Assembly: GCA_016858145.1 (NCBI GenBank)
Contig: JAEHOE010000009.1
Span: forward strand, 186,001-250,000
DNA from: Edaphochlamys debaryana
Taxonomy: Eukaryota; Chlorophyta; Chlorophyceae; Chlamydomonadales
Reading direction: 5' to 3'
DNA: 64,000 nucleotides
Shown: positions 9,701 to 22,800 of the stretch, piece after piece
How the letters are laid out: the number at the start of each line of letters is the position of its first letter
Numbering within the stretch: the stretch's first letter is position 1
Translations under genes and position numbers: made by a program
Notes under the pieces: generated by a model
The model's database searches: none
Told to the model about the DNA's origin: nothing
The model's input: only the letters and a program-made list of their open reading frames with translations

Positions 9701-12700
9701 CCACCACAGGAGCCCTCTGCGCCCCGCCCCTTCGACCCCTCGGGCCTGGCCTCCTTCCTGACTGCGCTGTCGGACTTTGATGAGTCCATGAACGCAGTGG
9801 TGGAGGCGGAGGGCGTGCTGGCGGGTGGGTGGAGGGGAGGGAGGGTACGCAGCGGGGGTTGGGTGCTGGTGTCGTAAAGGCGGAGGGCGTACTGGTGGGT
9901 GGGTGGAGGGGGCAGCGGAGAAAAAAGGATGAATGAAAGAAAGGAAAATTGACAGTCAGCAACGCTCGGACCATATGTCAGCAGGAAGCTGCCCTGCTGA
10001 CCTGTCGTTACCTCCTCTACCCCCTCAGGCTCCACGGAGGCGGAGCAGGCGGCTGCGGGCGCTCAGGTGGCTCTGCGGCCGCACTGTCGGGAGGCGCTGG
10101 CGGGGGCCCTGCGGAGGGGTGAGCTGAAGGGGGTTGATGAGTACCGGAGCCACACATGGGCTGCACGACCAAGTCTCTCTGGGCGGTTCGAAACTCACGC
10201 CGGCAGAGGTCTCACCCTTCAGCTGCCAACTGGCTCTCCCTCTCCCGCGCCCCTCTCCGCGCCCGCAGGCGTCCCCGTGTGGGTGGTGTCGGTCAATTGG
10301 TCGCACGCCCTCGTGCGGGCGGTGCTGGGGCTGCCCTGCGCTGGACCCGAAGCCGAGGGCCCTGGAGAGGGGTCGGCGCGGTCGGGGGCCGTGGAGCTGC
10401 GCTGCAACAGCCTGGAGGTGGGGTGGGTGGCTCTCGGTGCACGTCTTTGGGGTTCAGGGGCCCTCGGTGCTGCCTGGGCAGCCAACCGTCGCAAGGATGG
10501 CCGGGGGCCGGGGGCCACGGAAGCGGTCGATGTTCATGAACGAAGCTCGCGATGGACCGGGGGCAGCTGTCTGAAGGATGCTTTGGGATGGCAAGGGATG
10601 GAAGCCGAGGAAGGTCGCAAGCAGTTACAGGCCCCTCCTCCATGTCCCCGGCCCTGACCGCTGAATCCCCTCCTGTCCCCGGCCCCGCAGCTCGGCCCCG
10701 ACGGCCTCACCAGCGGGCGCCTTACTAAGCGCGTGCAGTCTGCGCGCGACAAGCAGGCCCAGATGCAGCGGATCAAGGCAAAGTCACCAACCGACAACGA
10801 CCAACCGCCAGCAGCGCTTGTGTACGTCGGTGACTCGGCGTCTGACCTGGCGGCCCTGCTCGATGCCGACTACGGCATCGTGGTCGGAACCAACCGCCTG
10901 CTACGGCGCGTGGCGGCGGCGTACGGCATCGTACTGCGGCCGCTGGCGGCGGCGCCGCTCGATCCGACTACCGTACCAGCTGGCACGCTGTACGAGGCCG
11001 ACGGTTGGGAGGAGATCCGCGCCTTTCTGTTCGGCGTCGAGCGGCCAACCGACGCGGACGCTTCGGCTTCCGCGCCAGTGGCCCCGGGCGACGCCACGGG
11101 ACGTGCCAAGCCCTCCGCAGGGGCCAACGGCGCAGCGCACGCCGCCGGAGCCAGCGCCGCTGCCGTGGGCTCAGCAGCATGGCTCCCGCGAGTGCTGAGC
11201 ATTGCCGGGTCGGACTCGGGCGGCGGCGCGGGCATCCAGGCGGACATCAAGGTGGGGCGGCGATGCGCTTCAGTCCATCACAGTGAACGACACGACAGCG
11301 CTCCACGTCCAGCTTCTACCTCACAGCCAAACCCCACTTGGAGCCGGCTCGGGCTCCGTCTGAGAGCCTTTCTCCTGCTGGCACGGAGCCCACGGATTCT
11401 ACAGGTTCCTTACGCCCGTCTATCCGCGTCACGGCCTACCATCACGGGTTCACCTCATTCCCTTCCCCTTCCCCTCTCCCCCCTCTCCCCCCTCTCAGGC
11501 CATCCAGGCCCGCGGCGCCTTCGCCATGACCGCCCTCACCGCCCTCACGGCGCAGAACACGCGGGGCGTGGCGGCGGTGCACCCCGTGCCGCTGGGCTTC
11601 CTGGGGGAGCAGATCGACGCGGTGCTGGGGGGTGGGTGGGGAGAGGGGGAGGAGGGCAGGGCGGCAGTTGTATGGCACCGTCGTTGTGAGGCTGGTGGAC
11701 TGGCTTGCCGGCGTACGTGCGCTGCGCCAAACTTGCCCTTCCCTCCTCATCCTGCCCTCTTCCAGACCTCTCTTCCCTCCACCGCTCACCATCAAACACC
11801 CGGTCCTCTCCCTTCTCCCGACCTCCTCCCCCCTCCCCCCCAGACCTGGGCGCCGACGCCATCAAGACCGGTATGCTGCCCACCGCCGAGGCCGTGGAGG
11901 CCGTGGCGGAGCGCATCGCGGCGCACCGGGCAGCGCTGGCCTCCGCCTCCCCCTCGGCCCCCTGCCCCCCCCTGGTGGTGGACCCCGTCCTCGTCAGCAC
12001 CAGCGGCCACTCGCTGGCCGAGGGCTCCGTGGCGGGCGCATTACTAAGGCGGCTGCTGCCCATGGCGGCGCTGGCGACGCCCAACATTCCCGAGGCGGAG
12101 GCGCTGCTGGGTGGGTGGGGGAACTGGGGCTTGAGGGAGGGAGGGGGTTAGGACACCGTGCCTGACGCCTGGCGGCTGATCGCCGAGGATTTACGCACGG
12201 CTCAGAGGCGGATGCTGCGTGACGAGGACTGCTCACGAGCAGGGGATCTGGGATCTTTTGATGACCGCTCGGAAGGAGCAGGGAGAGCAGGGGCTTGGTG
12301 TCTGTCTGGGCCTCCGTACTGGCTCTGACCTCCGGCCCCACCTGCCTCATTCATTGCCCCTGCCCCCAGGCTGGGGCCCCATCGCCTCTGTGCCCGACAT
12401 GCGGAGAGCGGCGCAGGAGCTGCAGGTGGCTGGGTTGTGGGGGACTGACGGACTGCTCAACAAGCCACAGCGAACAGGGAAGGTGTAGCACATGTGCCTC
12501 CCACTCCCCAGGGGCGACCTGTCACGGCTTCGCATGTGATGCTACGGGCCAAGCCATAGACCCTAATACCTTCGGACGGGGTAAACTTGCTTCAACTCAC
12601 CGTTCACTCGCTGCTACTGACCGCAGGAGAAGACCGGCTGTGGGGCGGTGCTGGTCAAAGGCGGGCACCTGCGCCCCTCCCACCCGGGACCCGGAGCCCA

Positions 12701-15080
12701 CGGCAATGGTGGCGGCGGCGGCCTCACCCGCGGCTGGTGTGGCACCGCCGTACCAGTTGGCGGGCACGAGGCTGTGGACGTGCTGTACGACGGCGTACGG
12801 CACACGGAGCTGCGGGGCGCCTGGGTTGACACGGGCAACACGCACGGGACGGGTGAGTAGGGCATGTGGGCATTAGGAGGGGCGCCAGATGGGCGGCACT
12901 GCGAAGGGATACCTGAGGACGTGCACTCAATATCATGGTACTCACCTACCGCGCACAGTCTCAAGGCGGTCTCAAGACGGTCTCAAGACGGTCTCGTGCT
13001 GCTTCTTACTTCGCCTTCCCCCTCCTCCCCAGGCTGCACCCTTGCCTCCGCCATCGCCGCTGAGTTGGCCAAGGGCCTGCCCCTGCTCCCCGCCGTCACC
13101 GCCGCCCGCGCCGCCCTCGCAGAGGCCCTACGCGCCTCCGCGCCGCTCCGCCTGGGCGGCGGCGTGCAGCGGCCCTTCCACCACCTGCACATGCTGCCCC
13201 CCGCCTCCGCGCCCGCCCCGCCCTTCACCTTCCCCGCCTCATCCGCCGCAGCACCCTACTCGTCCCTCGCTAGCCCCGCCGCTGACGTGGGCGGTGCTGG
13301 GTCAGGGGACAGTGCAGGTGCCTCGGGTGCGTTCGCGCCCCAGCGGCGCTACGACCCCGCCCTGCTGCGGCGGCAGTTGGCTCTGTACGCAGTGACGGAC
13401 CCGGGGTGCAACGACAGGACCGGCAGGTGGGGGCTTGAGGGGGAAGGGTTGAGGGTTGGAAGGGAAAGAGTCCGGTTGTTACTGTTGGGGTTCACTACGA
13501 TCGTGGCACACCCGTATTGCAACGTGACGTCTCGCGTCCTCCCCCCTCCCTCGCTACTCCCCCCCTCTCAGGAGTATGGCTGAGGCGGTGGCGGCGGCGG
13601 TGGCGGGCGGTGCCACCATCATCCAGCTGCGAGAGAAGGACACGGAGGGGGGCGCGTTCCTGAGGGCGGCGGCAGAGGCGCTGCCGGTGAGGGGATGGGG
13701 CGCCGCGGTTACAAATTTTGAGGGCTGCTGTGGGAGGTGCCACGGAACCTCATCTGTACTGACGGCTCCTAGGCCGTTGTTACGCCCACCTGAGGGTTAT
13801 CGTGCGCCTCCGACCCGGTCATGGCCTCCCTGACCGCTTCCTTTACCCCCTTGCTATACCAGATCTGCCGCGCCGCCGGTGTGCCGCTGATCATCAACGA
13901 CCGGGTGGACGTGGCCCTGGCAGTGGGGGCGGAGGGGGTGCACGTGGGGCAGGGGGACCTGCCCGCGGCGGTGGTACGGGCGCTCATAGGTGAGAGGGAG
14001 AGGGTGGTGGGGAGGGGGAGGAGGGAGGAGGGTCGCAAGGGAGGAGAAGTGGACCCGGGGGGCATTGGTATCAAGGGTGTGGGAGCTGCGCATGTGCGCC
14101 CAAGGAGTGCTGCCGGTGAGGAGAGGGTCACGGGATCGGATGGACAGGAGGGCGTGGAGGGGGGCGGCACGGGTCCCTCGAGGGGCATCGAGGACGCGCG
14201 TTTGCGCACTACAGTCGTACCTGGGCTGGCTTTGGAGGTATGTTCAGCTTTGGAGGTTTAATCAGCAGGGGGGCGCCGGTATTGGTTATCGGGTATTGGG
14301 TTGTGGAGCAGGCGTGTCTATCCTGTCTTCGGTAGCTCACGCCCCCTCTTCCCCACCGCCTCCCCCCCCTCCCAGGCCCCTCCCGCATCCTGGGCGTGTC
14401 CTGCAAGACCCCCGAGGAGGCCCGTGCGGCGGTGGCGGCGGGGGCGGACTACCTGGGGTCGGGGGCCGCACTGCCCACCGGCACCAAGGACACGGGTGAG
14501 GGAGAGAGTCCGTTGTGTGGGGGGGGGTTCCGGCTCGGCGCTCGGCATTAGGATATCACAGTATTGGCCCAAGCAGAGTTTGATTAGGCCCTCAGTTCAG
14601 GTTCACAGCGCTTCCTGCCCGCACGGAATCCGCCCCTGCCTCTCCGTGTTACACCGCCCTTCTTCCCCTGCTGTGCCCACCTCCCCTCCCCTCCTCCCCG
14701 TCAGGCGTGATCGGCTGGTCGGGCATCCGTGCGGTGTGTGAGGCCGCCGCCCCTGTGCCCGTGGTGGCTATAGGGGGGGTGGGGCGGGACAACGCGGGGG
14801 AGGCCGTGGCGAGCGGCTGCGCAGGTGCGGGGGCGGGGGCCGGTCGGGAAGAGGGAACATTAGGAGGCGAGGCCGAGCGGCTTCGTGTGCGCTCAACGTG
14901 CTACCTTACCCTGTGTCCAATGTCCGCATGACGCAGCCTGCGCCGTGACTCCCTCCCCCCCCAGGCGTGGCGGTGGTGTCTGCCATCTTCGGGGCCCTGG
15001 ACGCGGAGGAGGCGGCGAGGGGCATCCGGGAGGCAGTGGAGGCGGCGCTGCAGCGGGGGGTGGGGGCGGAGGGGCCCTGA
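6797..15080 (+). CDS. Tetra-domain thiamin biosynthesis fusion: TenA-HAD phosphatase-ThiD-ThiE
   Basis: Exons 6797-7023, 7280-7403, 7633-7707, 7983-8045, 8159-8401, 8579-8636, 8778-8858, 9052-9149, 9352-9471, 9710-9824, 10029-10118, 10269-10417, 10691-11251, 11499-11631, 11844-12110, 12370-12425, 12627-12852, 13033-13426, 13572-13686, 13863-13989, 14376-14495, 14705-14824, 14965-15080, all GT-AG, join in frame to 1,225 residues. Domains: basic leader (1-27); TenA-like (to about 290); HAD (about 291-590; DFDET, GDSASD); ThiD (about 647-930; [28 protein letters not shown]); ThiE (about 1005-1225; [35 protein letters not shown]). In plants TenA-HAD is TH2 (ThMP phosphatase) and ThiD-ThiE is TH1 (HMP-P kinase plus ThMP synthase). 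Inferred: one protein phosphorylates HMP-P, couples HMP-PP with HET-P, and dephosphorylates ThMP. The start at 6797 supplies an acid-free leader, perhaps organellar; the alternative is 6878. Confidence 0.9.
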
Positions 15081-15271
15081 CCTGACGGCTGGCACACTCA
15101 CCTGGTGGGAGGGGGGGTGGGTGGGCAGAGGACTAGGTTAGACGCTAGATAGGCGCTGCGGCGTGCACTGGCCTGGGGCGACGGATGTCAGCGGCTGGCC
15201 GCTTGCAGGTGGGCTCGACGGAGCAAGGAGAAAGGAAGATGCGGATGGCGATTGGGCTCGTGTGCGGCAGT

Positions 15272-15276
15272 TGTAA
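15272..15276 (+). terminator. Candidate TGTAA polyadenylation signal of the thiamin gene
   Basis: TGTAA is the usual poly(A) signal in chlorophyte nuclear genes. This one lies 192 bp after the stop codon on the correct strand. A single pentamer is weak evidence by itself. Confidence 0.4.
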
Positions 15277-16312
15277 GAGCGGCAGGCGGCGACAAGCGTG
15301 CAGCGCGCGCAGACAATGCATTGCATGTTAGTAGGTATCTGAAGCGTCGCAGCCCCAGCGTAGAAGCCCCAGCGTGTCATGCATGCTGCATTCAGCGTGT
15401 CGCCAACACAACGCGCCTCGGCGCGTTGTTGCAGTGCGACGGGGTGCACGTGCAGTGCCGCTCGTGCCACGCGGCCTCCCTCCCCCCGCGACCCCCTGCG
15501 CCACCCGCGAACCACCGGGGATGCATGCCCAATCCCAAAGTCCCGCTCCCCCAAAGGGGGACAAGCCCCGACTGCTGTGCAGTGGTTTGAGCTGCAGGTT
15601 GGTTCAAGCGTGTGTGGGCCTGGCTGGGAATTGAGAGCGGGAATTGAGGGCTTTGTTGTTATTACTACACAGACGGGCCGTGGGCCAAAAGTACGTGTGC
15701 CCAGTGAAGCAGGATTAGCTAGGGTGGCAACGCGCATCGCCGATACTGAGCGCGGCATAGCTAGGGTGGTTGGGCAGGCCCGGGATGGGCCCAGGCACGC
15801 CCGTCAACCCCTGCGACTTGCTCCCGATTAGTTTAGCATAGCGCACTCAGCCGTTGCATGCGCAATAGACACACATAAGCGCGTGCACCCCTGCTGCTCA
15901 CGTCTGCTGCTCCAACAACGAGGTTGATCGAGTCGCTCAGAAGATGCTGCTAAGTGTGCCAATCTTATAGCAGTGAAGCTCCTCAGTGCGCGCTATGAAA
16001 CGACAGATGCGGCGGCTATGGCGGTGTGCGTCTGTGCAGATGTGACCGCGCGACAACCGGCGGCCTCCCTCCTGGACGCCCGCTCAGCTCTTGGAGCAGA
16101 CGCATTATCATGACTCACTTAACCTTGAGGTGAGCGTGCGCAGATATTTACGTACGCCCATTCCCATTCTTGGAGCGTATGTACGCGTGCAGCGCGCGAT
16201 GCAGCCCCGGCGCGGAGCTTCGTGCGGCAGGCACCTCACTAAACAGGCCACCGGGCAAGGGTTAGGTCTAGCTCTGGCTCGGGATTCCGGTGTCAGTCAG
16301 TGCATGTCGGAG

Positions 16313-16320
16313 CATATATA
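16313..16320 (+). promoter_or_regulatory. TATA-like box upstream of giant surface protein gene
   Basis: The AT-only octamer-like CATATATA stands out in GC-rich DNA about 490 bp before the first recognisable coding exon on the same strand. Its role as promoter is inferred from position and composition only. Confidence 0.35.
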
Positions 16321-16803
16321 GTCCTTGGGCTGGGCACCACCTCGGGTAGCTAGGGGCGGGGCTCACTACATACAGGGCGGAGTATGCGCTCTAAACGACT
16401 TCGTAAACCCACGGACCCATGGGACCCGGGGCCGACTCGGCGGGCCGGCCAGCGCCTGTCTCTTTCGGGCTGGGGACACGCGGCCGGGGGGACACGCGGC
16501 CGCCTATGGGCCAGACCGAAGTGGCACCCGCCTGGACCCGGGGCTGACTCGGTGGGCCGACCAGCGCAGGAGTGGAGCGAGCGACTGCTGCCCCGGTCTC
16601 TGCCTCCTTGTTGTACTTGTTCGCAGATCTGCTGACAGATCATGGAGCCTTTCAACCGAGCATCGCAACAGTATACCGGTCTTGGTGGCGTTGTTAGCGG
16701 GTGAGGCTTACTTGACGCACGCGTTGTTGTGCTAGGTTACACGACCATACGTGCGCGTCTGATCTCACAAAATGCGTCCATCCGCCCTCTTCATGATAAA
16801 CAG

Positions 16804-19800
16804 GTTTGCTGTGTGCCGATCTGCTGGTCAGCGCAGATGAGGCGGCCTCGCCACGTGTCAGCTGCAGTGTTTGCCTCCATGGCGGGCAGATGAGTGGAGA
16901 GCCCCTGATCGCCTTCCGCCTAGCCTGTTGGGCGGACGACGAAGGCGTCGTTGGCGGCGGCGGCCCCAGCAGCAACAGCAGCGTGGAGGTCCGGGTGGGA
17001 GCCGAGCTGTACGCTTGGCTAAATATCAGCAATACTACTGGACCCGCGTCGTCGGGGTTATCGGGGTTGTCTGTGGTGCAGCCCTCTGGCGTTCGCATCA
17101 GCAAGCGCAGCAACACCAGTACCGGAGGGGGCCTTCCTGACTGGGGCCTCACTATAGTGGGTGTGCCCCGCCTGCGGCTGGTGGACTCAGCGTGGGCGGA
17201 CCTCCCGCTGAGCCCCTCGGGGCCTCTGCTGGACGTCCTCGGCTGCAGCGAGCTATCGCTACAGAACGTAACGCTTGCTCGGCTGACAGCGCCGGCCTTG
17301 CCAGCCGCCGCCAGGGGAGCAGTACGGGTGGCGGGCCTCAGGCGAGCTGCCGTACAGGGCATGCACTGCCATGACGTGCAGGGGGCCAGCGGCTGGGCGT
17401 GTCTGCTGCTCAGCGGCACAGCAGCAAACATGGATGTGCTTGGCGGCGGCGGCGGCGCCTCCGCGGGCGACTCTGCCGTTGGCGGAGGCCTCTCCATCAG
17501 TATCAGAGACAGCACGTTCACCAGCAACACTGTCAGAGGGGCTGCGGAGCCTGGTGTCGTTTGCCCCGCTGTTGCGGGCGGGGAGATGGCGGGTGGACCC
17601 GGGTCCGACGACAACGGCCAGATGTCGGCCAGCGCCGCTGATGAGATTCAGCCGATGGGCTTTGGAGCGGTGGTGGTGGCGACCTGTGAAGGCCAGCGGC
17701 CAGACCTGATGAGTGCCGTCACCGTGGCCCTGCGGAACACCACTCTGCGAAACAATGTCGGGGGACACGGAGCAGCGCTGGCACTTACCGGGCCGCCGTC
17801 TGCTCAGGTGAGCTGCGGCAGCAAGCAGCAGAACGCAGGCGATTGAGTGGCTGATCAGGGAGCGCGGGAGATATGGGTGGCCTTCTCACTACTACTATTA
17901 CCGACCCTCGATGGTCCCTCATCAGATGCACTTGTAGCTAAGACTGCTACCACTCAATCCTCTGTCTGTGCCGTGCCCTCCAATCCCGCCCTCAGATGCT
18001 TTTAAAGCTCGACGCCTCGACCGCAGATAATAACAGCGCTTCTGCAGGCGGCGGGGCATTTGCCCTGCTGCTGCCCACACCCCCGCAAAATGCCGAAGCG
18101 GCGGCGGTAGCGGCTGTAGTGCGTGTAGCCCTGGCCAACGGCAGCAGCGTCAGTAACAACAGGGCGGAGGGTGGAGGGGGCGCTGTCCTCGTGTCACATG
18201 CCGCTGAGACCAGCTTGAGCCTCAGCGGCGGCAGCTCAGCAAATGGCAACCGCGCAGACGGTGCCTCCGGCGGTGCCTTCCTCATTGTGGGTGGCCTGGT
18301 CTCAGGACTGCGCCTTGAGGACTCAAACCTTGACAACAACTCTGCCCCACTGGGCTACGGAGGCGCCGTCTCAGCTAACGGCCATATCAGCAATATCGAC
18401 ATCCAGAACAGCAGTCTTTCTGGCAACACAGCTACGAATGGTGGTGCTCTGTTTTCAGGAGGGGCCATCACGAACTTCTCCTTGGCTAACGGTAGCACAC
18501 TTGCAAAGAACTCAGCAGATGATTTATCGTCCCTGCTGGACTCTGGCTCCGGCGGCGCGCTCTACTCCTCAGAGCCCTGCTCCAACATTACCATCCGTGC
18601 CAGCGAAGTGTACTCAAACAGCGCAGTGCGTTATGGTGGAGTGATCTATAGTGGTGTGTTGGGGGTGCACGCAAGCAGCGCACACAGTTTATCCGTGGTA
18701 TCCAGTCTGGTATATACCAACTCAGCCCAGGATGGTGGCGTGTTCTACACGCGTGGCAGCGCGGAGGGCATCAACTTCACTGGGGGCTCCCAGCTGTACG
18801 AAAACATGGCCAACATTTCTAGCGGTTGCGGTGGTGTCTTCTACGTCCGTGGCGAGCTGTCAAGCCTTGCTTTTACGGGCAGCTCAGTTTTTTTAAATCA
18901 AGCCGTAGCAGGTGGAGCTATATATGTCAGTGGCAGCCTCCACAATATCCTCATCAGCAATTCGAGCATGTGGGGCAACGAGGCAACTCAGGTTGGTGGC
19001 GTGGTCTACGTGAGAAGTGGAGACGCCACAGCGGTCAGCATAACTGGCAACAGCTCTGTGTACCTCAACCGAGCAGGAGGAGGTGGCATTATGTACATTT
19101 ACATTGGATCTCTGTCGGATTTTGTCGTCAACGGCTCCAGCATCTGGGGAAACACGGCTGCAGGCTACACTGACAGTGCTGGCGGCGTGGTGTCTGTGAA
19201 CAATGGCTCTTTACACAACATCACCCTCACTGGAGCAGTCATTGCCATCAACTCAGCACTGTACGGAGGCGTGCTGCAAGCCAGCGGTTCCATATTGGGG
19301 CTTACAATTATTGGGTCCAGCGTCACGGGCAACCTGGCCCTAGGCGCAAACGACAGCACAGGAGGCTTTGTCCATGCATCTGGATCCCTGACAGATGTCC
19401 GAATCCTCAGCAGCAGCCTGGGCAACCATTCGGCGGTCTTTGGGGGCGTGTTCTATGCCGACAGGGCTGTGAGCCGCTTTCACGTCGCCCACGGCAGCCA
19501 GGTGTACGCCAACGCAGCCAAAACAAGTGGGGGTGTTATCTGTACCAATGGCAATGCCATTGACGTCCAAGTTCTCGGGAACAGCTCAATCCAGCAAAAC
19601 AGAGCAGTTTGGGGCGGCTTCTTGTCTGTTGAAGGGAACCTCTCGGCACTTCTCTGTGACGGCTCCCGCATCTGGGGCAACGAGGCAACTCAGGTTGGTG
19701 GCGTGGTCTACGTGAGAAGTGGAGACGCCACAGCGGTCAGCATAACTGGCAACAGCTCTGTGTACCTCAACCGAGCAGGAGGAGGTGGCATTATGTACAT

Positions 19801-22800
19801 TTACATTGGATCTCTGTCGGATTTTGTCGTCAACGGCTCCAGCATCTGGGGGAACACGGCTGCAGGCTACACTGACAGTGCTGGCGGCGTGGTGTCTGTG
19901 AACAATGGCTCTTTACACAACATCACCCTCACTGGAGCAGTCATTGCCATCAACTCAGCACTGTACGGAGGCGTGCTGCAAGCCAGCGGTTCCATATCGG
20001 GGCTTACAATTATTGGGTCCAGCGTCACGGGCAACCTGGCCCTAGGCGCAAACGACAGCACAGGAGGCTTTGTCCATGCATCTGGATCCCTGACAGATGT
20101 CCGAATCCTCAGCAGCAGCCTGGGCAACCATTCGGCGGTCTTTGGGGGCGTGTTCTATGCCGGCAGGGCTGTGAGCCGCTTTCACGTCGCCCACGGCAGC
20201 CAGGTGTACGCCAACGCAGCCAAAACAAGTGGGGGTGTTATCTGTACCAATGGCAATGCCATTGACGTCCAAGTTCTCGGGAACAGCTCAATCCAGCAAA
20301 ACAGAGCAGTTTGGGGCGGCTTCTTGTCTGTTGAAGGGAACCTCTCGGCACTTCTCTGTGACGGCTCCCGCATCTGGGGCAACGAGGCAACTCAGGTTGG
20401 TGGCGTGGTCTACGTGAGAAGTGGAGACGCCACAGCGGTCAGCATAACTGGCAACAGCTCTGTGTACCTCAACCGAGCAGGAGGAGGTGGCATTATGTAC
20501 ATTTACATTGGATCTCTGTCGGATTTTGTCGTCAACGGCTCCAGCATCTGGGAAAACACGGCTGCAGGCTACACTGACAGTGCTGGCGGCGTGGTGTCTG
20601 TGAACAATGGCTCTTTACACAACATCACCCTCACTGGAGCAGTCATTGCCATCAACTCAGCACTGTACGGAGGCGTGCTGCAAGCCAGCGGTTCCATATC
20701 GGGGCTTACAATTATTGGGTCCAGCGTCACGGGCAACCTGGCCCTAGGCGCAAACGACAGCACAGGAGGCTTTGTCCATGCATCTGGATCCCTGACAGAT
20801 GTCCGAATCCTCAGCAGCAGCCTGGGCAACCATTCGGCGGTCTTTGGGGGCGTGTTCTATGCCGACAGGGCTGTGAGCCGCTTTCACGTCGCCCACGGCA
20901 GCCAGGTGTACGCCAACGCAGCCAAAACAAGTGGGGGTGTTATCTGTACCAATGGCAATGCCATTGACGTCCAAGTTCTCGGGAACAGCTCAATCCAGCA
21001 AAACAGAGCAGTTTGGGGCGGCTTCTTGTCTGTTGAAGGGAACCTCTCGGCACTTCTCTGTGACGGCTCCCGCATCTGGGGCAACGAGGCAACTCAGGTT
21101 GGTGGCGTGGTCTACGTGAGAAGTGGAGACGCCACAGCGGTCAGCATAACTGGCAACAGCTCTGTGTACCTCAACCGAGCAGGAGGAGGTGGCATTATGT
21201 ACATTTACATTGGATCTCTGTCGGATTTTGTCGTCAACGGCTCCAGCATCTGGGGGAAACACGGCTGCAGGCTACACTGACAGTGCTGGCGGCGTGGTGT
21301 CTGTGAACAATGGCTCTTTACACAACATCACCCTCACTGGAGCAGTCATTGCCATCAACTCAGCACTGTACGGAGGCGTGCTGCAAGCCAGCGGTTCCAT
21401 ATCGGGGCTTACAATTATTGGGTCCAGCGTCACGGGCAACCTGGCCCTAGGCGCAAACGACAGCACAGGAGGCTTTGTCCATGCATCTGGATCCCTGACA
21501 GATGTCCGAATCCTCAGCAGCAGCCTGGGCAACCATTCGGCGGTCTTTGGGGGCGTGTTCTATGCCGGCAGGGCTGTGAGCCGCTTTCACGTCGCCCACG
21601 GCAGCCAGGTGTACGCCAACGCAGCCAAAACAAGTGGGGGTGTTATCTGTACCAATGGCAATGCCATTGACGTCCAAGTTCTCGGGAACAGCTCAATCCA
21701 GCAAAACAGAGCAGTTTGGGGCGGCTTCTTGTCTGTTGAAGGGAACCTCTCGGCACTTCTCTGTGACGGCTCCCGCATCTGGGGCAACGAGGCAACTCAG
21801 GTTGGTGGCGTGGTCTACGTGAGAAGTGGAGACGCCACAGCGGTCAGCATAACTGGCAACAGCTCTGTGTACCTCAACCGAGCAGGAGGAGGTGGCATTA
21901 TGTACATTTACATTGGATCTCTGTCGGATTTTGTCGTCAACGGCTCCAGCATCTGGGAAAACACGGCTGCAGGCTACACTGACAGTGCTGGCGGCGTGGT
22001 GTCTGTGAACAATGGCTCTTTACACAACATCACCCTCACTGGAGCAGTCATTGCCATCAACTCAGCACTGTACGGAGGCGTGCTGCAAGCCAGCGGTTCC
22101 ATATCGGGGCTTACAATTATTGGGTCCAGCGTCACGGGCAACCTGGCCCTAGGCGCAAACGACAGCACAGGAGGCTTTGTCCATGCATCTGGATCCCTGA
22201 CAGATGTCCGAATCCTCAGCAGCAGCCTGGGCAACCATTCGGCGGTCTTTGGGGGCGTGTTCTATGCCGACAGGGCTGTGAGCCGCTTTCACGTCGCCCA
22301 CGGCAGCCAGGTGTACGCCAACGCAGCCAAAACAAGTGGGGGTGTTATCTGTACCAATGGCAATGCCATTGACGTCCAAGTTCTCGGGAACAGCTCAATC
22401 CAGCAAAACAGAGCAGTTTGGGGCGGCTTCTTGTCTGTTGAAGGGAACCTCTCGGCACTTCTCTGTGACGGCTCCCGCATCTGGGGCAACGAGGCAACTC
22501 AGGTTGGTGGCGTGGTCTACGTGAGAAGTGGAGACGCCACAGCGGTCAGCATAACTGGCAACAGCTCTGTGTACCTCAACCGAGCAGGAGGAGGTGGCAT
22601 TATGTACATTTACATTGGATCTCTGTCGGATTTTGTCGTCAACGGCTCCAGCATCTGGGGAAAACACGGCTGCAGGCTACACTGACAGTGCTGGCGGCGT
22701 GGTGTCTGTGAACAATGGCTCTTTACACAACATCACCCTCACTGGAGCAGTCATTGCCATCAACTCAGCACTGTACGGAGGCGTGCTGCAAGCCAGCGGT

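Larger units (their letters stand above)
15081..16803. other. Intergenic region before the giant repeat gene
   Basis: It holds the 3' UTR of the thiamin gene and the promoter and unresolved first exon(s) of the giant gene. A TATA-like CATATATA is at 16313-16320. A possible short first exon begins at ATG 16641, but I could not join it in frame to the exon that opens at 16804 with canonical sites. No other gene is supported. A GGGGACAAGCCCC mini-hairpin (15556-15568) resembles sequence in the insertion at 37.99 kb. Confidence 0.45.

Noticed and set aside
16641..16702. First exon of the giant gene starting at ATG 16641 with donor GTGAGG
   Set aside because: Joining to the next acceptor at 16803 leaves the wrong phase, and the alternative acceptor drops the start of a good exon; no signal peptide results.
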